DNA of 64,000 bases, from NCBI RefSeq assembly GCF_004794515.1, contig NZ_SSDF01000076.1:22396-86395 (forward strand), given 5' to 3'. The position numbers were made by a program, and so were the translations under genes. Origin of the DNA: Microbacterium sp. A20 (lineage in GTDB: Bacteria; Actinomycetota; Actinomycetes; Actinomycetales; Microbacteriaceae). The notes under the pieces were generated by a model, which had not been told where the DNA came from, searched no databases, and saw nothing but the letters and a program-made list of their open reading frames with translations. Of the stretch, positions 1 to 8,618 are shown one piece after another; position 1 is the first letter of the stretch, and every line of letters starts with the position of its first letter.

Positions 1-87
1 GCCGAAAACTGGCAGCGCTGAGCCGGCTCGCCGACAACTGGCAGCGCTGAACAAGCTCGCCGACAACTGGCAGCGCTGGGCCGGCCG
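1..87. repeat. Three tandem copies of a 29-bp intergenic repeat
   Basis: Copies run 1-29, 30-58 and 59-87. Each opens with a nearly invariant 20-nt core, GCCGACAACTGGCAGCGCTG (copy 1 has GAAAAC), and ends with a more variable 9-nt tail. The core contains the self-complementary octamer CAGCGCTG. The array touches the left edge of the window, so more copies may lie outside, and it stops four bases before the stop codon of the CDF gene on the minus strand. No spacer diversity typical of CRISPR is present. Confidence 0.8.
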
Positions 88-91
88 GGCT

Positions 92-1009
92 CTAAGCGCG
101 CGCGAACTCGAGCGACGGCTCGTCGTCGACCGAGAGCGACAGCACGACCGTCTCGACGGCCTCATGCGCCTCGATCCGCCGCTCGACGTCGCGCAGCCGT
201 CGGGCCACATCGTGCTCGCGGGCGTCGCCGGCCAGGTCGATCTCGGCCACGATGAACAGCCGGTTCGGACCCACGTACTCGATGTGCAGGTAGGTGACGC
301 GTTCGATCTGCTCGAGTCCGAGCAGGGCGGTGCCGACACGGGCGCGCAGTTTCGGCGCCGCCGTGGCCCCGACGAGGAAGATGATGTTCCGCCGGATCAG
401 GATGACCGCGACCACGCCGAGCAGCACGCCGACGAGGATCGAGCCGATCGCATCCCAGGCGGCGACGCCGGTGATCTGGTGCATCGCGATGGCGCCCGCC
501 GCGATCGCCAGGCCGATGAGCGCAGCGGAGTCCTCGAAGAACACGGCACGCAGCGTCGTGTCGCTCGTCTCCAGCACGAAGTCCCAGGTCGACGATCCGC
601 GCTCCTTCGCCAGCCGCCGCGACTTCACCATCGCCTGCGTGAACGACGCGCCTTCCAGCACGAACGAGACTCCGAGCACGATGTACGCGACCATCGGACT
701 CTCGACGGGGCCGGTGTCGGACAGCTCCTGGATGCCGTGCATGATCGACACGATCGATCCGGCCGTGAAGATCCCGAAGGCCGCGATGAGCGACCACACG
801 AAGGCGTTGCGTCCGTAGCCGAGGGGGTGCCGCGCATCCTTCGTCTTCGCGCCGCTGCGGTCGGCGATCAGGAGGAACACCTCGTTGCCGGCATCCGCCC
901 AGGAATGCGCCGCCTCGGCGACCATCGATGCCGAGGCGGTGATGATCGCGGCGATCGTCTTCGCCACCGCGACGAGGATGTTGGCGAGGAAGGCGAGGAT
1001 CACGGTCAC
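92..1009 (-). CDS. Cation diffusion facilitator (CDF) family metal efflux transporter
   Basis: The 305-residue protein has the CDF layout: about six hydrophobic segments in the first 210 residues, then a soluble ferredoxin-like C-terminal domain of about 90 residues. The segment-2 motif HSWADAGNE (about residues 35-43) supplies the family's His/Asp metal-site residues, and a second acidic site (ETSDTT, FFEDSAALIG) sits near residues 147-165. Family members exchange Zn2+, Fe2+, Mn2+ or similar divalent ions for protons in the inner membrane. The exact metal cannot be read from the sequence. The gene appears monocistronic, with a 29-bp repeat array at its 3' end and a long palindrome upstream. 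Confidence 0.9.
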   Translation of the reverse strand: MTVILAFLANILVAVAKTIAAIITASASMVAEAAHSWADAGNEVFLLIADRSGAKTKDARHPLGYGRNAFVWSLIAAFGIFTAGSIVSIMHGIQELSDTGPVESPMVAYIVLGVSFVLEGASFTQAMVKSRRLAKERGSSTWDFVLETSDTTLRAVFFEDSAALIGLAIAAGAIAMHQITGVAAWDAIGSILVGVLLGVVAVILIRRNIIFLVGATAAPKLRARVGTALLGLEQIERVTYLHIEYVGPNRLFIVAEIDLAGDAREHDVARRLRDVERRIEAHEAVETVVLSLSVDDEPSLEFARA

Positions 1010-1047
1010 GCGGTCAGGCTACTCCCGCCGCACTGATGGCGCCCCGA

Positions 1048-1127
1048 CACAACTTCGGACTTCGATGACGACGCGCCGGGATGCGGAGCCCAAGCCCGGC
1101 GTGTCGCCCGCGAGATCCGAAGTTGTG
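1048..1127. repeat. Palindromic element, family A copy 1
   Basis: Outer arms CACAACTTCGGA (1048-1059) and TCCGAAGTTGTG (1116-1127) are perfectly complementary. Inner arms GACGCGCCGGG (1070-1080) and CCCGGCGTGTC (1095-1105) match at 10 of 11 positions. The same arrangement recurs at 12120-12199. It lies between the CDF start and the 3' end of the Atg22-like MFS gene. It could fold as a long mRNA hairpin, but no T-tract follows on either strand, so a terminator role is only a guess. Confidence 0.8.
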
Positions 1128-1168
1128 CGGGCGTGTGGGTGGGCGTGCGGGCGGGCGTGTGGGTGCGC
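1127..1168. repeat. G-rich low-complexity tract beside palindrome A1
   Basis: Short degenerate repeats of GGGCGTGTGGGT and GGGCGTGCGG follow the palindrome directly. Palindrome A2 at 12 kb is followed by a different G-rich simple repeat, so the pairing occurs twice. No function is evident. Confidence 0.5.
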
Positions 1169-1198
1169 AGGCTACTCGCGCCGCGGGGCGTTCACGAC

Positions 1199-2605
1199 TC
1201 AGCGGGGCGCCTTCACCGGGAGCAGCAGCAGGAAGCCGGCGATGAGGACGATCACGATGCCCAGGATGCCGTAGGCGGTCTGGCTCGTCAGGACGATCAG
1301 GAGCGTCCAGGCGCCCGAGGCCATCCAGCTGGCGGCGCGACCCGTCGTGGCGTAGAGGCCGAAGATCTCGCCCTCCCGGCCGGCCGGGGTGACCCGTGCG
1401 AGGAAGGAGCGTGCCGCCGCCTGAGCGGGGCCGACGAACGCGCACAGGACGAGGCCGCCGATCCAGAAGACCATCGACCCCGCGTCCCGCAGGAAGAAGA
1501 CCGCGAGGCCGGCGACGATCATCGAGCCGATCGAGGCGAGGATGATCCGCTTCGGCCCGAGGCGGTCGTCGAGTCGGCCGGCGGCGATCGTGGAGACGCC
1601 GGCGATCAGGTTCGCGACGATGCCGAAGACGATGATGTCCTGCGCCTCGAACTTGAACACGGCCGTGCCGATGATCGCTCCGAACGCGAACACTCCGCCC
1701 AGGCCGTCACGGAACACAGCGCTCGCCAGCAGGTACCAGAAGGTCGGCCGCGTCTCCTCGTTGCGGTACAGCCCCGCGACGTCCTTCACCAGCAGCGGAT
1801 AGGAGGCGAAGAAGCCGACCTTGCGCTCCGGGCGGCCGAGCGACGGCTCCGGCACGTTGAGGAAGATCGGGATGCTGAAGACGATCGCCCACACGGCGCA
1901 TCCGACGGCGATCAGTCGATAGGCGAGGCCGTTGTCGGTCGACATGCCGAACCAGTCGAAGGTGTCGAGCACCACGACGACCACCAGGGCGATGATGCCG
2001 CCGAGGTACCCGAAGCCCCATCCGAGCCCCGAGATGCGGCCGACGTTCTTCGGGTTCGCGATGCCGATGAGCATCGCGTTGGAGTTCACCGCGGCGATCT
2101 CCTGGAACACGGTCGCGGCCGAGATCAGGGCGACGCCCAGCCAGAACAGGCTCGGCGTCGGTTCGACGAACCACAGGCCCAGCATGCAGAGGATCAGGGC
2201 TCCGGTGCCGATCCCGAGCCAGAGCTTCTGGCGCCCCGCGGCATCCGCCCGCTGGCCGAGCACGGGGGCGAGCAGCAGGATGCCGAAGGCCGCGATGGTC
2301 GAGCCGAGGCCCAGGCCGGAGGCGAGGTCTGCCTCCGCGGCCATCCGAGCCGGGTCGCTCGCATCGAGTGCTGCGACGTCGGCGGGGAGGAAGCCCTCGC
2401 CGACGAGGTAGAGCGCGGTGAACACGAACGTGAGGATGACGGTGTTGAAGGGCTGCGTCGCCCAGTCCCACAGCGCCCACGAGTAGACCTGCTTCTTGGG
2501 CGCGGGTGTCTCGCCGCGCAGGTCGAGGCCGACGACGGCGACGGCACCGCTGTTCGCGGTGGCCACGGGCTCGGGGACGCCCTGGCGAGGATCGGGTTCG
2601 CTCAT
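1199..2605 (-). CDS. MFS transporter, Atg22/UMF1-like
   Basis: The product is about 468 residues with some 12 hydrophobic segments. The segment SWALWDWATQPFNTVILTF near residue 40 matches the signature of the UMF1/Atg22 branch of the major facilitator superfamily (yeast Atg22 exports amino acids from the vacuole). Bacterial members have no settled substrate. I take the ATG at 2605, giving MSEPDPRQG, over one 18 codons upstream, because the extra residues are Arg-rich and look like untranslated leader. The Shine-Dalgarno signal is weak for both. The Lrp gene lies upstream on the same strand, separated by a palindromic repeat. Confidence 0.85.
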   Translation of the reverse strand: MSEPDPRQGVPEPVATANSGAVAVVGLDLRGETPAPKKQVYSWALWDWATQPFNTVILTFVFTALYLVGEGFLPADVAALDASDPARMAAEADLASGLGLGSTIAAFGILLLAPVLGQRADAAGRQKLWLGIGTGALILCMLGLWFVEPTPSLFWLGVALISAATVFQEIAAVNSNAMLIGIANPKNVGRISGLGWGFGYLGGIIALVVVVVLDTFDWFGMSTDNGLAYRLIAVGCAVWAIVFSIPIFLNVPEPSLGRPERKVGFFASYPLLVKDVAGLYRNEETRPTFWYLLASAVFRDGLGGVFAFGAIIGTAVFKFEAQDIIVFGIVANLIAGVSTIAAGRLDDRLGPKRIILASIGSMIVAGLAVFFLRDAGSMVFWIGGLVLCAFVGPAQAAARSFLARVTPAGREGEIFGLYATTGRAASWMASGAWTLLIVLTSQTAYGILGIVIVLIAGFLLLLPVKAPR

Positions 2606-2678
2606 GCTGGAAGTCTGGCCGCGCCCGGTGAACGGCCGGTGACGACGCGCCGCACGCATATGCCGCTCTCTCCCGCTT

Positions 2679-2733
2679 CCGGTCGCACTTGGTGACGCCC
2701 GCGCGTCCGGAAGGCGGCGCGAACTGCGACCGC
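2679..2733. repeat. Palindromic element, family B copy 1
   Basis: Left arm 2679-2699 starts CCGGTCGCACTTGG and right arm 2713-2733 ends GAACTGCGACCGC. The arms are complementary at 16 of 21 positions. A better conserved copy with the same GGTCGCAGTT core lies at 9588-9679. The element sits between the Lrp stop and the MFS start, both on the minus strand. Confidence 0.7.
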
Positions 2734-2755
2734 AAGCACGCGCGAGAGACCCAGC

Positions 2756-3652
2756 TCAGTCCGTGCGCAGCGGCCGAAGCGTGCGGGCGTAGTCCTCCTT
2801 GAGCACGGCGAGGTGCAGCCAGGCCTCTATGCGCGTCACCCCGGGCAGCGCGCGCAGGCGCTCGAGGCTCGCGTACAGCGCCCCGGCGGAGGGCTCGACC
2901 AGCGTGGCCACGGCGTCGAACCGGCCGAGGGTGCGCGCGGCGAAGTCCACCCCTCGTCCGCGCCGCAGCTCGTCGATCACGGCATCGTCGTCGTCGCCGA
3001 GGGTCATGCCCACGCCCATCGACAGCTGCCGGTGGGCGAGGCCGCGCGCCTCGACCGCACTGATCTTGATCACTCCGCCGTCGATCAGCCGCTGCACCCT
3101 GGTGGCGACGGCAGAGGGGGAGAGCCGCACCTCCTCGCCCAGCGCGCGGAAGCTCTTGCGCCCGTCAGTCTGCAGCTGCTCGATCAGGGCCTCGTCGATC
3201 GCGTCGAGCGTGACGCCGCCGTGGTACTCGGAGACGAAGAACCCCTTGATCACGGTCGAGTAGATGATGGTGCTGATGTCGAGCACGCCGTCGATCGCGC
3301 GGATGAGAGCCAGCAGGTCGTGCAGCTCCGACATCGACCCGACGCGCACCTCGGTGACCACATCGTGCGCGCCGCCGACCGCCGACACCAGCACGGTCTC
3401 GCTCATGTCGCGCAGGTGCTCGGCGACGAGCTCGACCGCGCCGTCGGTGCGGATGGAGACGTGGGCGAGCACATGCTGCCCGAGGAACACGGGATCGACG
3501 GCGGCCACGACCCGTACCGTCCGGTCGGCGAGCATCGTGCGCAGTCGTGCTGCGACGGCGGCCCGGGACTGCCCGAGTCGCTGGGCGAGGGAGAGGATGC
3601 TGGCGCGACCGTCTTCCTGCAGCGCACGGATCAGTTCGGCGTCGAAATCCAT
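2756..3652 (-). CDS. Lrp/AsnC family regulator with duplicated domains
   Basis: At about 298 residues this is twice the usual Lrp length. It holds two AsnC-type winged helices (LIRALQEDGRASILSLAQRLG near residue 6; LIEQLQTDGRKSFRALGEEV near residue 150), each followed by a RAM-type ligand-binding segment. Such proteins sense amino acids or related metabolites. It is divergent from the MHS transporter gene at 3875 across a 222-bp gap, so it probably controls that cluster. I choose the ATG at 3652 (MDFDAELI), which has GGCGGA just upstream. An in-frame start 12 codons earlier adds no recognisable sequence. Confidence 0.88.
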   Translation of the reverse strand: MDFDAELIRALQEDGRASILSLAQRLGQSRAAVAARLRTMLADRTVRVVAAVDPVFLGQHVLAHVSIRTDGAVELVAEHLRDMSETVLVSAVGGAHDVVTEVRVGSMSELHDLLALIRAIDGVLDISTIIYSTVIKGFFVSEYHGGVTLDAIDEALIEQLQTDGRKSFRALGEEVRLSPSAVATRVQRLIDGGVIKISAVEARGLAHRQLSMGVGMTLGDDDDAVIDELRRGRGVDFAARTLGRFDAVATLVEPSAGALYASLERLRALPGVTRIEAWLHLAVLKEDYARTLRPLRTD

Positions 3653-3874
3653 GGTTCCGCCCATTTCCTCAGTTTCCCGCGATCGCACGCTTCGCCGCGC
3701 GCATGTTCAGTGTAAGAGGGGGCGAGGCCGTGGGGAAGGCACGCATTGCACGAAACGACGATCAGATACTCAGTGAATACTCGTTCTCGCTGGAGTTCTG
3801 CCCTTGCCGGCGGCTCCACGCAGCCGTAGCATCCTTCGCTATCCGACATCTTCCGCAAAGGAGCGGGCACCCTC

Positions 3875-5212
3875 ATGACCACTACCCCCACCAGCGGCAC
3901 GCACAGCCGGGCACGCCGTGCCGGCATCGCCGCCTTCGTCGGCACCACCATCGAGTGGTACGACTTCTACGTCTACGCGACCGCCGCGGCGCTCGTCTTC
4001 GGTCCGCTGTTCTTCCCGAGCGGCGACCGGCTGGCCGAGACCGCAGCGGCCTTCGCGACCTTCGCGGTCGCCTTCCTCGTCCGCCCCCTCGGCGGCATCA
4101 TCTTCGGCCACATCGGCGACAAGCTCGGCCGGCGCACGTCGCTCGTCATCACGCTGCTGATGATGGGAGCGGCCACGGTGCTCGTCGGCTGCCTTCCGAC
4201 CTACGAGAACATCGGCATCCTCGCCCCGATCCTCCTGATCCTGCTCCGCGCGGTGCAGGGCCTCGCGGTCGGCGGCGAATGGGGCGGCGCGGTGCTCATG
4301 AGCGTCGAGCACGCTCCCGAGAAGTCGAAGACCTTCTACGGCGGTTTCACGCAGCTCGGCAACCCGGCCGGTGCGCTGCTGGCTTCCGGCATCTTCGCGA
4401 TCATGACCCGCATGGGCGACGACTTCATCATGAACGGCGGCTGGCGCATCCCGTTCCTGCTGTCGATCGTGCTGGTCGGCGTCGGCTTCTGGGTGCGCTA
4501 CCGCGTCGAGGAGACCCCGGTCTTCGAGGCGAAGGTCGAGGGCCGCAAGCAGTCGATGCCCCTGGCGTTCGCGCTGCGCACCAACTGGCGTCCGATCCTC
4601 CTCGGCATCGGCATCCTGCCGATCTCGACCGGTGGCTACTACCTGGCCACCACCTTCGCCACGGCCTATGCCACCGGCGACACGGTCGCGATCAGCGAGC
4701 AGGTCATCCTCGACGCCATGACGATCGCCTCCTTCGTGGAGTTCGTCGTGACCCTCCCGGTCGCCTGGCTGGGCGACAAGTGGGGTCGGAAGAACGTCAT
4801 GTACATCGGCCTGATCACCTCGGTGCTCACGTTCGTGCCGTTCCTGCTGATCCTGCCCGGACGCGTCGAGCCGCTCATCTTCCTGTTCGCCTCGCTGGTG
4901 CGCATCGCGATGAGTGCGACGTATGCCCCGATCGCCGCGCTGCTCTCGCAGATGTTCCGTCCGCAGGCCCGCTACACGTCGATCGCGCTTTCCTACGGCG
5001 TGGGCGCGGCGGTCTGGGCAGGGTTCTCGCCCTGGTTCGCGACGCAGCTCATCGCCTGGACCGGCAGCATCTGGTCGGTCATCGCGATGTTCATCGGCAT
5101 GGCCGTCATCGCCGGCATCTGCACGCGTCTCGCGCCGCAGCACTCCGACGAGGCTCCCGTCACCGGATCCTTCACGGCCCGCACCGACACGACGGCGAAC
5201 CGGCTGCCCTGA
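3875..5212 (+). CDS. MFS transporter of the metabolite:H+ symporter (MHS) family
   Basis: The 445-residue protein has about 12 membrane segments and classic MHS signatures: GTTIEWYDFYVYATAAAL near residue 28, the loop motif GHIGDKLGRRTS near residue 80, and GGEWGGAVLMSVEHAP near residue 132. Relatives (KgtP, ProP, ShiA) import organic acids, betaines or shikimate with protons. It is preceded by AAAGGAGCGGG and leads a co-directional cluster with an amidohydrolase, a ThDP enzyme and a ureohydrolase, so it is likely the uptake step for that pathway. The last 45 nt of the gene are imperfectly duplicated just downstream. Confidence 0.9.
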   Translation: MTTTPTSGTHSRARRAGIAAFVGTTIEWYDFYVYATAAALVFGPLFFPSGDRLAETAAAFATFAVAFLVRPLGGIIFGHIGDKLGRRTSLVITLLMMGAATVLVGCLPTYENIGILAPILLILLRAVQGLAVGGEWGGAVLMSVEHAPEKSKTFYGGFTQLGNPAGALLASGIFAIMTRMGDDFIMNGGWRIPFLLSIVLVGVGFWVRYRVEETPVFEAKVEGRKQSMPLAFALRTNWRPILLGIGILPISTGGYYLATTFATAYATGDTVAISEQVILDAMTIASFVEFVVTLPVAWLGDKWGRKNVMYIGLITSVLTFVPFLLILPGRVEPLIFLFASLVRIAMSATYAPIAALLSQMFRPQARYTSIALSYGVGAAVWAGFSPWFATQLIAWTGSIWSVIAMFIGMAVIAGICTRLAPQHSDEAPVTGSFTARTDTTANRLP

Positions 5213-5268
5213 CCGCGACCGCTCCTTCACCACCCGCACTCGACACGACCGCGAACAGGCTGCCATGA
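5168..5268 (+). repeat. Tandem duplication spanning the MFS stop and the amidohydrolase start
   Basis: A 45-nt segment (5168-5212), starting TCCTTCAC and ending with CGGCTGCCCTGA, is imperfectly repeated at 5223-5268, ending AGGCTGCCATGA. The first copy encodes the C-terminus of the MHS transporter. In the second copy the position of the CTGA stop has become ATGA, which supplies the likely ATG of the amidohydrolase. The period is 55 bp. Confidence 0.75.
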
Positions 5269-6932
5269 GAAAGCTCACCCCCTTCGACCGCTCTGCTCAG
5301 ACGACACCCGTCCTGCTGACCGCGCACGCGATCCACACGGCGGATGCCGCGGCCACCACGGCCACGGCGATGCTGACCAACCGCGGGCGGATCCTCGCGA
5401 TCGGCACCCCCGTCGAGTGCGAGGATGCGGCCGAACGGGGTGGGCTCTCTCCGGAACGCATCGACCTGGGGGACGCGGTCGTCGTCCCCGGCTTCGTCGA
5501 CGCCCACGCGCATCCGCTCATGTTCGGGCAGATGATGAGCTGGGTCGACTGCGGGCCGGAGAAGGCGGGCAGCATCCCCGAGATCGTGGCGCTGCTGAAG
5601 GCGGCGGCGGCCGAGCTCCCCGAGGGTCGCCCGGTGCGCGGCTACGGCTACGAGCAGCGCAACCTCGCCGAGAAGCGGCACCCCACCCGCTTCGAGCTCG
5701 ACGAGGTGTCGGCCGACCGCGAGGTGTACCTCATGAACGCGTCGGGCCACGGTGGGGTCGTGAACTCCCACACGCTGGAGATCAACGGCGTCGACCGCGA
5801 CACCCCGAATCCCGAGGGCGGCGAGTTCTTCCGCGACGCGGACGGCGAGCTGACCGGTGAACTGTCGGATGCGGCGTGCAACATCCTCACCGGTGTGCAC
5901 GGCGTGAAGATCGGTCACCACGGTCCGAACTTCCACCTGGCGGATGAGCCGGAGGAGCACCTGCGCCAGCTGGATGCCGCGACGCAGCGCTTCCTCGCCG
6001 GCGGCGTCACCTCGATCGGCGACTGCCAGGTCACCCGTCGCGAGTTCGACATGTACCTGCGACTCGCCGAGGCCGGTCGCCTGGAACTGCGCGTGTCGAT
6101 GTACCTGCTGTCGCACCTGCTCGACGAGGCGCTCGAGATGGGTCTGGTCGGCCAGTTCGGCAACGCGCACCTCAGCTTCGCCGGCATCAAGTTCTACGCT
6201 GACGGCACGCTCGGCGGCTGGACCGCGTACTTCCCCGACGGCTACGTGGGCGACCCCTGCCGCACCGGTCAGCTGTACCACGAGCCGGCCGAGTACGCCG
6301 GGCTCATCCGCAAGGCGCACGCCGCGGGGCTGCAGACCGCGACGCACGCGCAGTCGCCCACCGCGATCGAGATGGTCGTGTCGGCGATCGAGGCCGCGCT
6401 CGCCGAGCATCCGGATGCCGACGCCCGCCACCGCATCGAGCACTGCGGCCTGCCGACGCCCGAGCAGATCGAGCGGATGGCCGTCGCCGGCATCCGTCCG
6501 GTCAACCAGACCCAGCACTACTTCAACTGGGGCGAGGGCGTGGAGGAGGCCATCGGCACGCCGGGCGAGCGCTTCAATCCGCTGGGCGAGTTCGAGCGTG
6601 CGGGCGTGCCGTTCACGATCTCGTCGGATGCTCCCGTCGCCGAGCCGATCCCGCTCGAGGCCATCCAGACCGCGGTCACCCGCGTCACCCGCCGTGGACA
6701 CAAGCTCGGCCCCGACGACCTGCGGGTCTCCGCGCTCGCCGCCCTCCGCGCCCACACGATCGAGGGTGCCGTGTCGATCGGCCGCGAAGACGACCTGGGT
6801 TCGCTCGAGGTCGGCAAGTACGCCGACTTCGCGGTGCTCTCGGGTGACCCGCTGGCTGTTCCCGCCGAGGAGATCTCGGCGATCACCGTGCGCGAGACCT
6901 GGGTCGACGGCACGCGCCGTCACCGGGTGTGA
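5265..6932 (+). CDS. YtcJ-like metal-dependent amidohydrolase (amidohydrolase_3 type)
   Basis: The product is about 555 residues. Visible are the metal-binding VVPGFVDAHAHP near residue 75, the strand GIKFYADGTLGG near residue 305, HAQSPTAIEMV near residue 365, HRIEHCGLPTPEQ near residue 390 and the C-terminal catalytic Asp context ISSDAPVAEP near residue 450. The fold is the TIM-barrel amidohydrolase superfamily, and YtcJ-like members hydrolyse N-formyl or other amide bonds on diverse substrates. The ATG at 5265 gives MRKLTPFDRSAQ. Longer in-frame extension overlaps the MHS gene and is rejected. The ThDP-enzyme gene follows after 10 bp. The substrate is unknown, though the neighbouring ureohydrolase suggests a nitrogen-rich compound. 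Confidence 0.88.
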   Translation: MRKLTPFDRSAQTTPVLLTAHAIHTADAAATTATAMLTNRGRILAIGTPVECEDAAERGGLSPERIDLGDAVVVPGFVDAHAHPLMFGQMMSWVDCGPEKAGSIPEIVALLKAAAAELPEGRPVRGYGYEQRNLAEKRHPTRFELDEVSADREVYLMNASGHGGVVNSHTLEINGVDRDTPNPEGGEFFRDADGELTGELSDAACNILTGVHGVKIGHHGPNFHLADEPEEHLRQLDAATQRFLAGGVTSIGDCQVTRREFDMYLRLAEAGRLELRVSMYLLSHLLDEALEMGLVGQFGNAHLSFAGIKFYADGTLGGWTAYFPDGYVGDPCRTGQLYHEPAEYAGLIRKAHAAGLQTATHAQSPTAIEMVVSAIEAALAEHPDADARHRIEHCGLPTPEQIERMAVAGIRPVNQTQHYFNWGEGVEEAIGTPGERFNPLGEFERAGVPFTISSDAPVAEPIPLEAIQTAVTRVTRRGHKLGPDDLRVSALAALRAHTIEGAVSIGREDDLGSLEVGKYADFAVLSGDPLAVPAEEISAITVRETWVDGTRRHRV

Positions 6933-6942
6933 GGATGACACG

Positions 6943-8559
6943 ATGAGCAACGACACCACCCCGGCCGAGCAGTACGCCGACACCGCCGGACGCGCCGTGC
7001 TGGAGACGATCCGCGCCTATGGCGTGACCGCGATCTTCGGCATCCCCGGCACGCACAACCTCGAGCTCTACCGGCCGCTCGCCGACCTCGGCATCCGTGC
7101 GGTGACGAACCGTCACGAACAGGGATCCGGCTACGGCGCCGACGGCTGGGCGCAGCAGACCGGCCTCCCCGGAGTGGTCATCACGACCTCGGGCCCTGGC
7201 CTCCAGAACGCCATGAGCGCGATCGGCACGGCGTTCTGCGAGTCGCGGCCGCTCATCGTGCTGTCCCCGGGAGTGCCGCTCGGGGCGGAGTTCGCCGACG
7301 TCGGCACCCTGCACGAGACGAAGGACGCCACCGCCATGGTCGGCGCGATCGCCGAGTGGTCGCGCCGCGTGACCAGCGCCGCCGAGGCGGTCGAGGCCGT
7401 GCACGACGCGTTCACGCTGTTCCGCACCGGGCGTCCACGTCCCGTGCACATCGAGATCCCGCTCGATGTGCTGGAGGCTCCGGCCGATGTTCCCGTCGAA
7501 GCGCGGCGGCCGCGTCCGATCCCCGCGCGGGTCTCCGAGGATCCGTCCGCACTCGCCGAGGCGGCACGGCTGCTGGCCGCCGCGAAGAACCCGGTGATCG
7601 TCGCCGGCGGGGGAGCGGCGGACGCTGCGCACGAGGTCACATCCCTCGCCGAGCGCCTCGGCGCCCCGGTGCTGACGACCCTGAACGGCAAGGGCGTGGT
7701 CGATGAGCGGCATCCGCTCTCGCTCGGCTCGAACCTGCGTCTCGCCGCGGCCCGGGCGGTGGCGGAAGACGCCGACGTGCTGCTCGTGGTCGGCTCGAAG
7801 CTCGGTGAGGCCGAGCTGTGGGCGCCACGACTCGAGGCCCGCGGAGCCGTGATCCGCATCGACATCTCGCCCGCGCAGCGCGACAAGAACCTCGCGGCGA
7901 CCGTGGGTCTCACGGGTGACGCGGCGGCGGTCTCGGGCGCTCTTCTGGAGCTGCTCCCCGCCGAGCTCCGCCCGCCGCGCGATCTCACCGCCGACTGCGC
8001 CGCGATCGACGCCGAGATGCGCGAGACCGCCCCTGAGACGGTCGCGCTCGCCGAGATCATCGCCGACGCCCTGCCCGACGACGCGATCGTCGCGGGCGAC
8101 TCCTCCCAGATCGTCTACATGGCGCTCGGCAGCGTGCTGCGGTCCGAGCATCCGCACTCCCTGCTGTACACGCCCACGTACGCGACCCTCGGCTACGGCC
8201 TTCCCGCCGCGATCGGCGCACGGGTCGCGCAGACCGAGCACCCGGTCGTGACGGTGATCGGCGACGGCGCCCTGATGTTCTGCGTGAACGAGCTGGTGAC
8301 CGCGGTCGAGCAGCGCCTCGACGTCACGGTCGTGTGCGTCGACAACGGCGGCTATGCCGAGATCCGGCAGAACGAGGTCGACCGCGGCATGACCCCGATC
8401 GGCGTCGACCTCGTGCAGCCCGACTGGGCGGCTCTCGCCACGGCTTTCGGCGCGACCGGGCGTCGTGTGGAAAGGCGCGACGAGATCGGGTCGAGCATCC
8501 GCGCCGCGATCGCCGAGGGCGGCGTGCAGCTGGTGCACATCCCGCAGCACGCCCTCTGA
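6943..8559 (+). CDS. Thiamine-diphosphate-dependent enzyme, acetolactate-synthase-like
   Basis: About 538 residues in the usual three-domain order: N-terminal Pyr domain with the catalytic Glu at about residue 59 ([15 protein letters not shown]), a central nucleotide-fold domain, and a C-terminal PP domain with GDGALMF near residue 440 followed by [11 protein letters not shown], the Mg-ThDP binding motif. Members include acetolactate synthase, benzoylformate decarboxylase, oxalyl-CoA decarboxylase and N2-(2-carboxyethyl)arginine synthase. No small regulatory subunit gene is nearby, so a catabolic role is more likely than valine synthesis. Its position between an amidohydrolase and a ureohydrolase suggests it acts on a 2-oxo acid or aldehyde intermediate. 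Confidence 0.85.
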   Translation: MSNDTTPAEQYADTAGRAVLETIRAYGVTAIFGIPGTHNLELYRPLADLGIRAVTNRHEQGSGYGADGWAQQTGLPGVVITTSGPGLQNAMSAIGTAFCESRPLIVLSPGVPLGAEFADVGTLHETKDATAMVGAIAEWSRRVTSAAEAVEAVHDAFTLFRTGRPRPVHIEIPLDVLEAPADVPVEARRPRPIPARVSEDPSALAEAARLLAAAKNPVIVAGGGAADAAHEVTSLAERLGAPVLTTLNGKGVVDERHPLSLGSNLRLAAARAVAEDADVLLVVGSKLGEAELWAPRLEARGAVIRIDISPAQRDKNLAATVGLTGDAAAVSGALLELLPAELRPPRDLTADCAAIDAEMRETAPETVALAEIIADALPDDAIVAGDSSQIVYMALGSVLRSEHPHSLLYTPTYATLGYGLPAAIGARVAQTEHPVVTVIGDGALMFCVNELVTAVEQRLDVTVVCVDNGGYAEIRQNEVDRGMTPIGVDLVQPDWAALATAFGATGRRVERRDEIGSSIRAAIAEGGVQLVHIPQHAL

Positions 8560-8618
8560 GAACCAGCATCCGACGAATCCTCCCCGACTTGACCCTCCCC
8601 GACGAACAGGAACGAGCA

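Noticed and set aside
1..87. CRISPR array
   Set aside because: Tandem units have no unique spacers of 30 bp or so, and there are no cas genes in the window.
1133..2695. A plus-strand open frame of 520 codons opposite the Atg22-like gene
   Set aside because: It is extremely charged and repetitive in composition and lies opposite a 12-helix transporter.
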